DNA of 6,307 nt from an uncultured Lachnoclostridium sp. Its GTDB lineage: Bacteria > Bacillota > Clostridia > Lachnospirales > Lachnospiraceae. The first letter of the stretch is position 1. The number at the start of each line of letters is the position of its first letter. The stretch spans positions 1 through 6,307 of the forward strand of contig CATZVV010000114.1 in the NCBI GenBank assembly GCA_958425285.1. The letters run 5' to 3'. Below, piece by piece: positions 4,908-6,307 of this stretch. The translations under genes and the position numbers were made by a program. The notes under the pieces were generated by a model, which saw nothing but the letters and a program-made list of their open reading frames with translations, had not been told where the DNA came from and searched no databases.

Positions 4908-6307
4908 ATGAAGACAATACTTGAAATTTGTAAAGATAAGCTGACAGCTGCGTTTCGGGCTGCCGGTTATGACGAAAAATATGCTATGATTTCTGTTTCA
5001 AACCGTCCCGATTTATGCCAGTACCAGTGCAATAGTGCAATGGCAGCAGCAAAAGAATATAAGAAAAAGCCGATTGATATAGCAAATGATGTGGTTGCAC
5101 AACTGGAGCAGGATGCTTCTTTCGAGAAAGTTGATGCGGTGATGCCAGGTTTTATTAATCTGAATGTAAGTGGTGAATTACTGGTTCAGTTGGCAGACAC
5201 CATGCGAAAAGAGGACAAGTTTGGCATTCATCCACCGGAAAAGGTAAAAACAATTGTTGTTGATTATGGCGGTCCTAATGTTGCAAAGGCATTGCATGTA
5301 GGTCATCTCCGACCGGCCATTATTGGAGAAAGTATCAAGCGGATTTCCCGTTATATGGGACATAAAGTGATTGGTGATGTACATCTGGGTGACTGGGGGC
5401 TTCAAATTGGACTGATTATTACAGAACTCCAAAAAAGACAGCCGGATTTAGTATATTTTGATACAGAATATAAAGGAGAGTATCCAAAAGAGGCACCTTT
5501 TACCATTTCTGACTTAGAAGAAATATATCCATGTGCAAGTGCTTATTCGAAAGAACATCCGGAATATATGCAAAAAGCACAGGATTTTACGGCAAAACTG
5601 CAGGAGGGAGATCCGGCATGCCGCAGCATTTGGCAGCATATACTGGATGTCTCCATTGCAGATTTAAAAAAGAATTATCAGAAATTAAATGTAGAATTTG
5701 ATCTGTGGAAAAAGGAAAGTGACGTAGAAGAATACATTCCGGATATGGTAAAATATCTGAAGGAAAATGGGTATGCCCATATGAGTGAGGGGGCACTTGT
5801 TGTAGATGTAACGGAGGAAGGAGATAAAAAGGAATACCCTCCTTGTATCGTTGTAAAATCAAATGGAGCGACTCTCTATGCAACAACTGATCTTGCTACA
5901 ATTGTAGAAAGAAGAAAGCTGTTTCATCCAGACGCCATTATTTATGTTGTGGATAAAAGACAGGAATTGCACTTTTTGCAGGTATTTCGTACCGCTAAAA
6001 AAGCAGAATTGATTGAAAAAGAGGTAGAACTTGCTTTTGTTGGTTTTGGTACAATGAACGGAAAGGATGGTAAGCCGTTTAAAACCCGTGATGGTGGCTT
6101 GCTTCGCTTAGAGGCATTGACAAAGGAAATTAATGAAGAAGTATACAGCAAGATGCAGGGAAGAGATTTCAGTGAAGAAGAGGCTAGAAAGATTTCGGAA
6201 ATGGTAGGTCTTGCTGCAATTAAATATGGTGATTTGTCGAATCAGGCGGCCAAGGACTATATTTTTGATATTGAGCGCTTTGCATCTTTTGAAGGAAATA
6301 CCGGACC
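4908..6307 (+). CDS. argS: Arginyl-tRNA synthetase, 3'-truncated by window edge
   Basis: This class Ia aminoacyl-tRNA synthetase charges tRNA-Arg with arginine using ATP in the cytosol. There are 466 complete codons in view, with no stop before the edge; family members are about 550-600 aa, so most of the C-terminal anticodon-binding (DALR) domain is missing from the window, not from the gene. The N-terminal tRNA-recognition domain shows SNRPDLCQYQCNSAMAAA at 31-48. The HIGH signature is YGGPNVAKALHVGHLRPA at 120-137, followed by GDVHLGDWGLQIGLI at 156-170. VKSNGATLYATTDLATI is at 316-332 and YVVDKRQELHF at 346-356. GKDGKPFKTRDGG at 385-397 occupies the KMSKS-loop position, the degenerate form usual for ArgRS. 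FEGNTG ends the visible part. The ATG at 4908 is the first possible start, because an in-frame TGA lies at 4899-4901. No well-spaced Shine-Dalgarno is present: AAAGG lies 14 nt away. Confidence 0.95.
   Translation, partial: MKTILEICKDKLTAAFRAAGYDEKYAMISVSNRPDLCQYQCNSAMAAAKEYKKKPIDIANDVVAQLEQDASFEKVDAVMPGFINLNVSGELLVQLADTMRKEDKFGIHPPEKVKTIVVDYGGPNVAKALHVGHLRPAIIGESIKRISRYMGHKVIGDVHLGDWGLQIGLIITELQKRQPDLVYFDTEYKGEYPKEAPFTISDLEEIYPCASAYSKEHPEYMQKAQDFTAKLQEGDPACRSIWQHILDVSIADLKKNYQKLNVEFDLWKKESDVEEYIPDMVKYLKENGYAHMSEGALVVDVTEEGDKKEYPPCIVVKSNGATLYATTDLATIVERRKLFHPDAIIYVVDKRQELHFLQVFRTAKKAELIEKEVELAFVGFGTMNGKDGKPFKTRDGGLLRLEALTKEINEEVYSKMQGRDFSEEEARKISEMVGLAAIKYGDLSNQAAKDYIFDIERFASFEGNTG

Noticed and set aside
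4594..4917. 107-codon minus-strand frame spanning the aroA end and the argS leader
   Set aside because: It runs through aroA coding sequence and the palindromic block, has no supporting ribosome binding site or recognisable domain, and is best explained as a shadow of repeated DNA.
5178..6151. Minus-strand frames opposite argS
   Set aside because: The + strand frame is a clear ArgRS across the whole interval.

Overview
The window (about 40% G+C by eye) looks like a chromosomal segment from a low-GC Firmicute. The best fit is Clostridia of the Lachnospiraceae type. This is inferred from A/T-ending codon preference, strong AGGAGG ribosome binding sites, a two-subunit transketolase, and close family resemblance of the small transaldolase and ArgRS. 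All real genes are on the + strand; the minus-strand open frames are shadows. It is a housekeeping region, not an obvious defence or mobile island.

Layout: (1) 1-734, the 3' part of an unrecognised gene, open at the left edge, with beta-propeller-like strands. (2) 722-3313, a promoter followed by three genes of the non-oxidative pentose phosphate pathway: a TalC-type transaldolase (794-1447) and the N- and C-terminal subunits of a split transketolase (1542-2369 and 2366-3313, overlapping by ATGA). Together they move C2 and C3 units between sugar phosphates and supply erythrose-4-phosphate and ribose-5-phosphate. (3) 3347-3373, a strong GC-rich hairpin, then an extended -10 and aroA (start preferred at 3417, end 4709), encoding EPSP synthase. 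The shikimate pathway consumes the erythrose-4-phosphate made by the upstream genes, so the neighbourhood makes metabolic sense. (4) 4698-4726, a near-consensus promoter embedded in the end of aroA, then a 198-nt gap packed with inverted repeats, then argS (4908 to beyond the right edge), of which 466 codons are visible.

The two most interesting stretches are non-coding. The aroA-argS gap holds three consecutive hairpins, a 10-nt loop/downstream complementarity, near-identical ~20-nt direct repeats flanking the palindromic block, and a 28-codon frame with four Arg codons that stops one base before the argS start, where no well-spaced Shine-Dalgarno exists. It may be a ~143-bp repeat-element insertion, a regulatory leader, or an element co-opted as one. 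The transaldolase-transketolase gap holds an inverted copy and then a diverged direct copy of the transaldolase 3' end, making two mutually exclusive stems.
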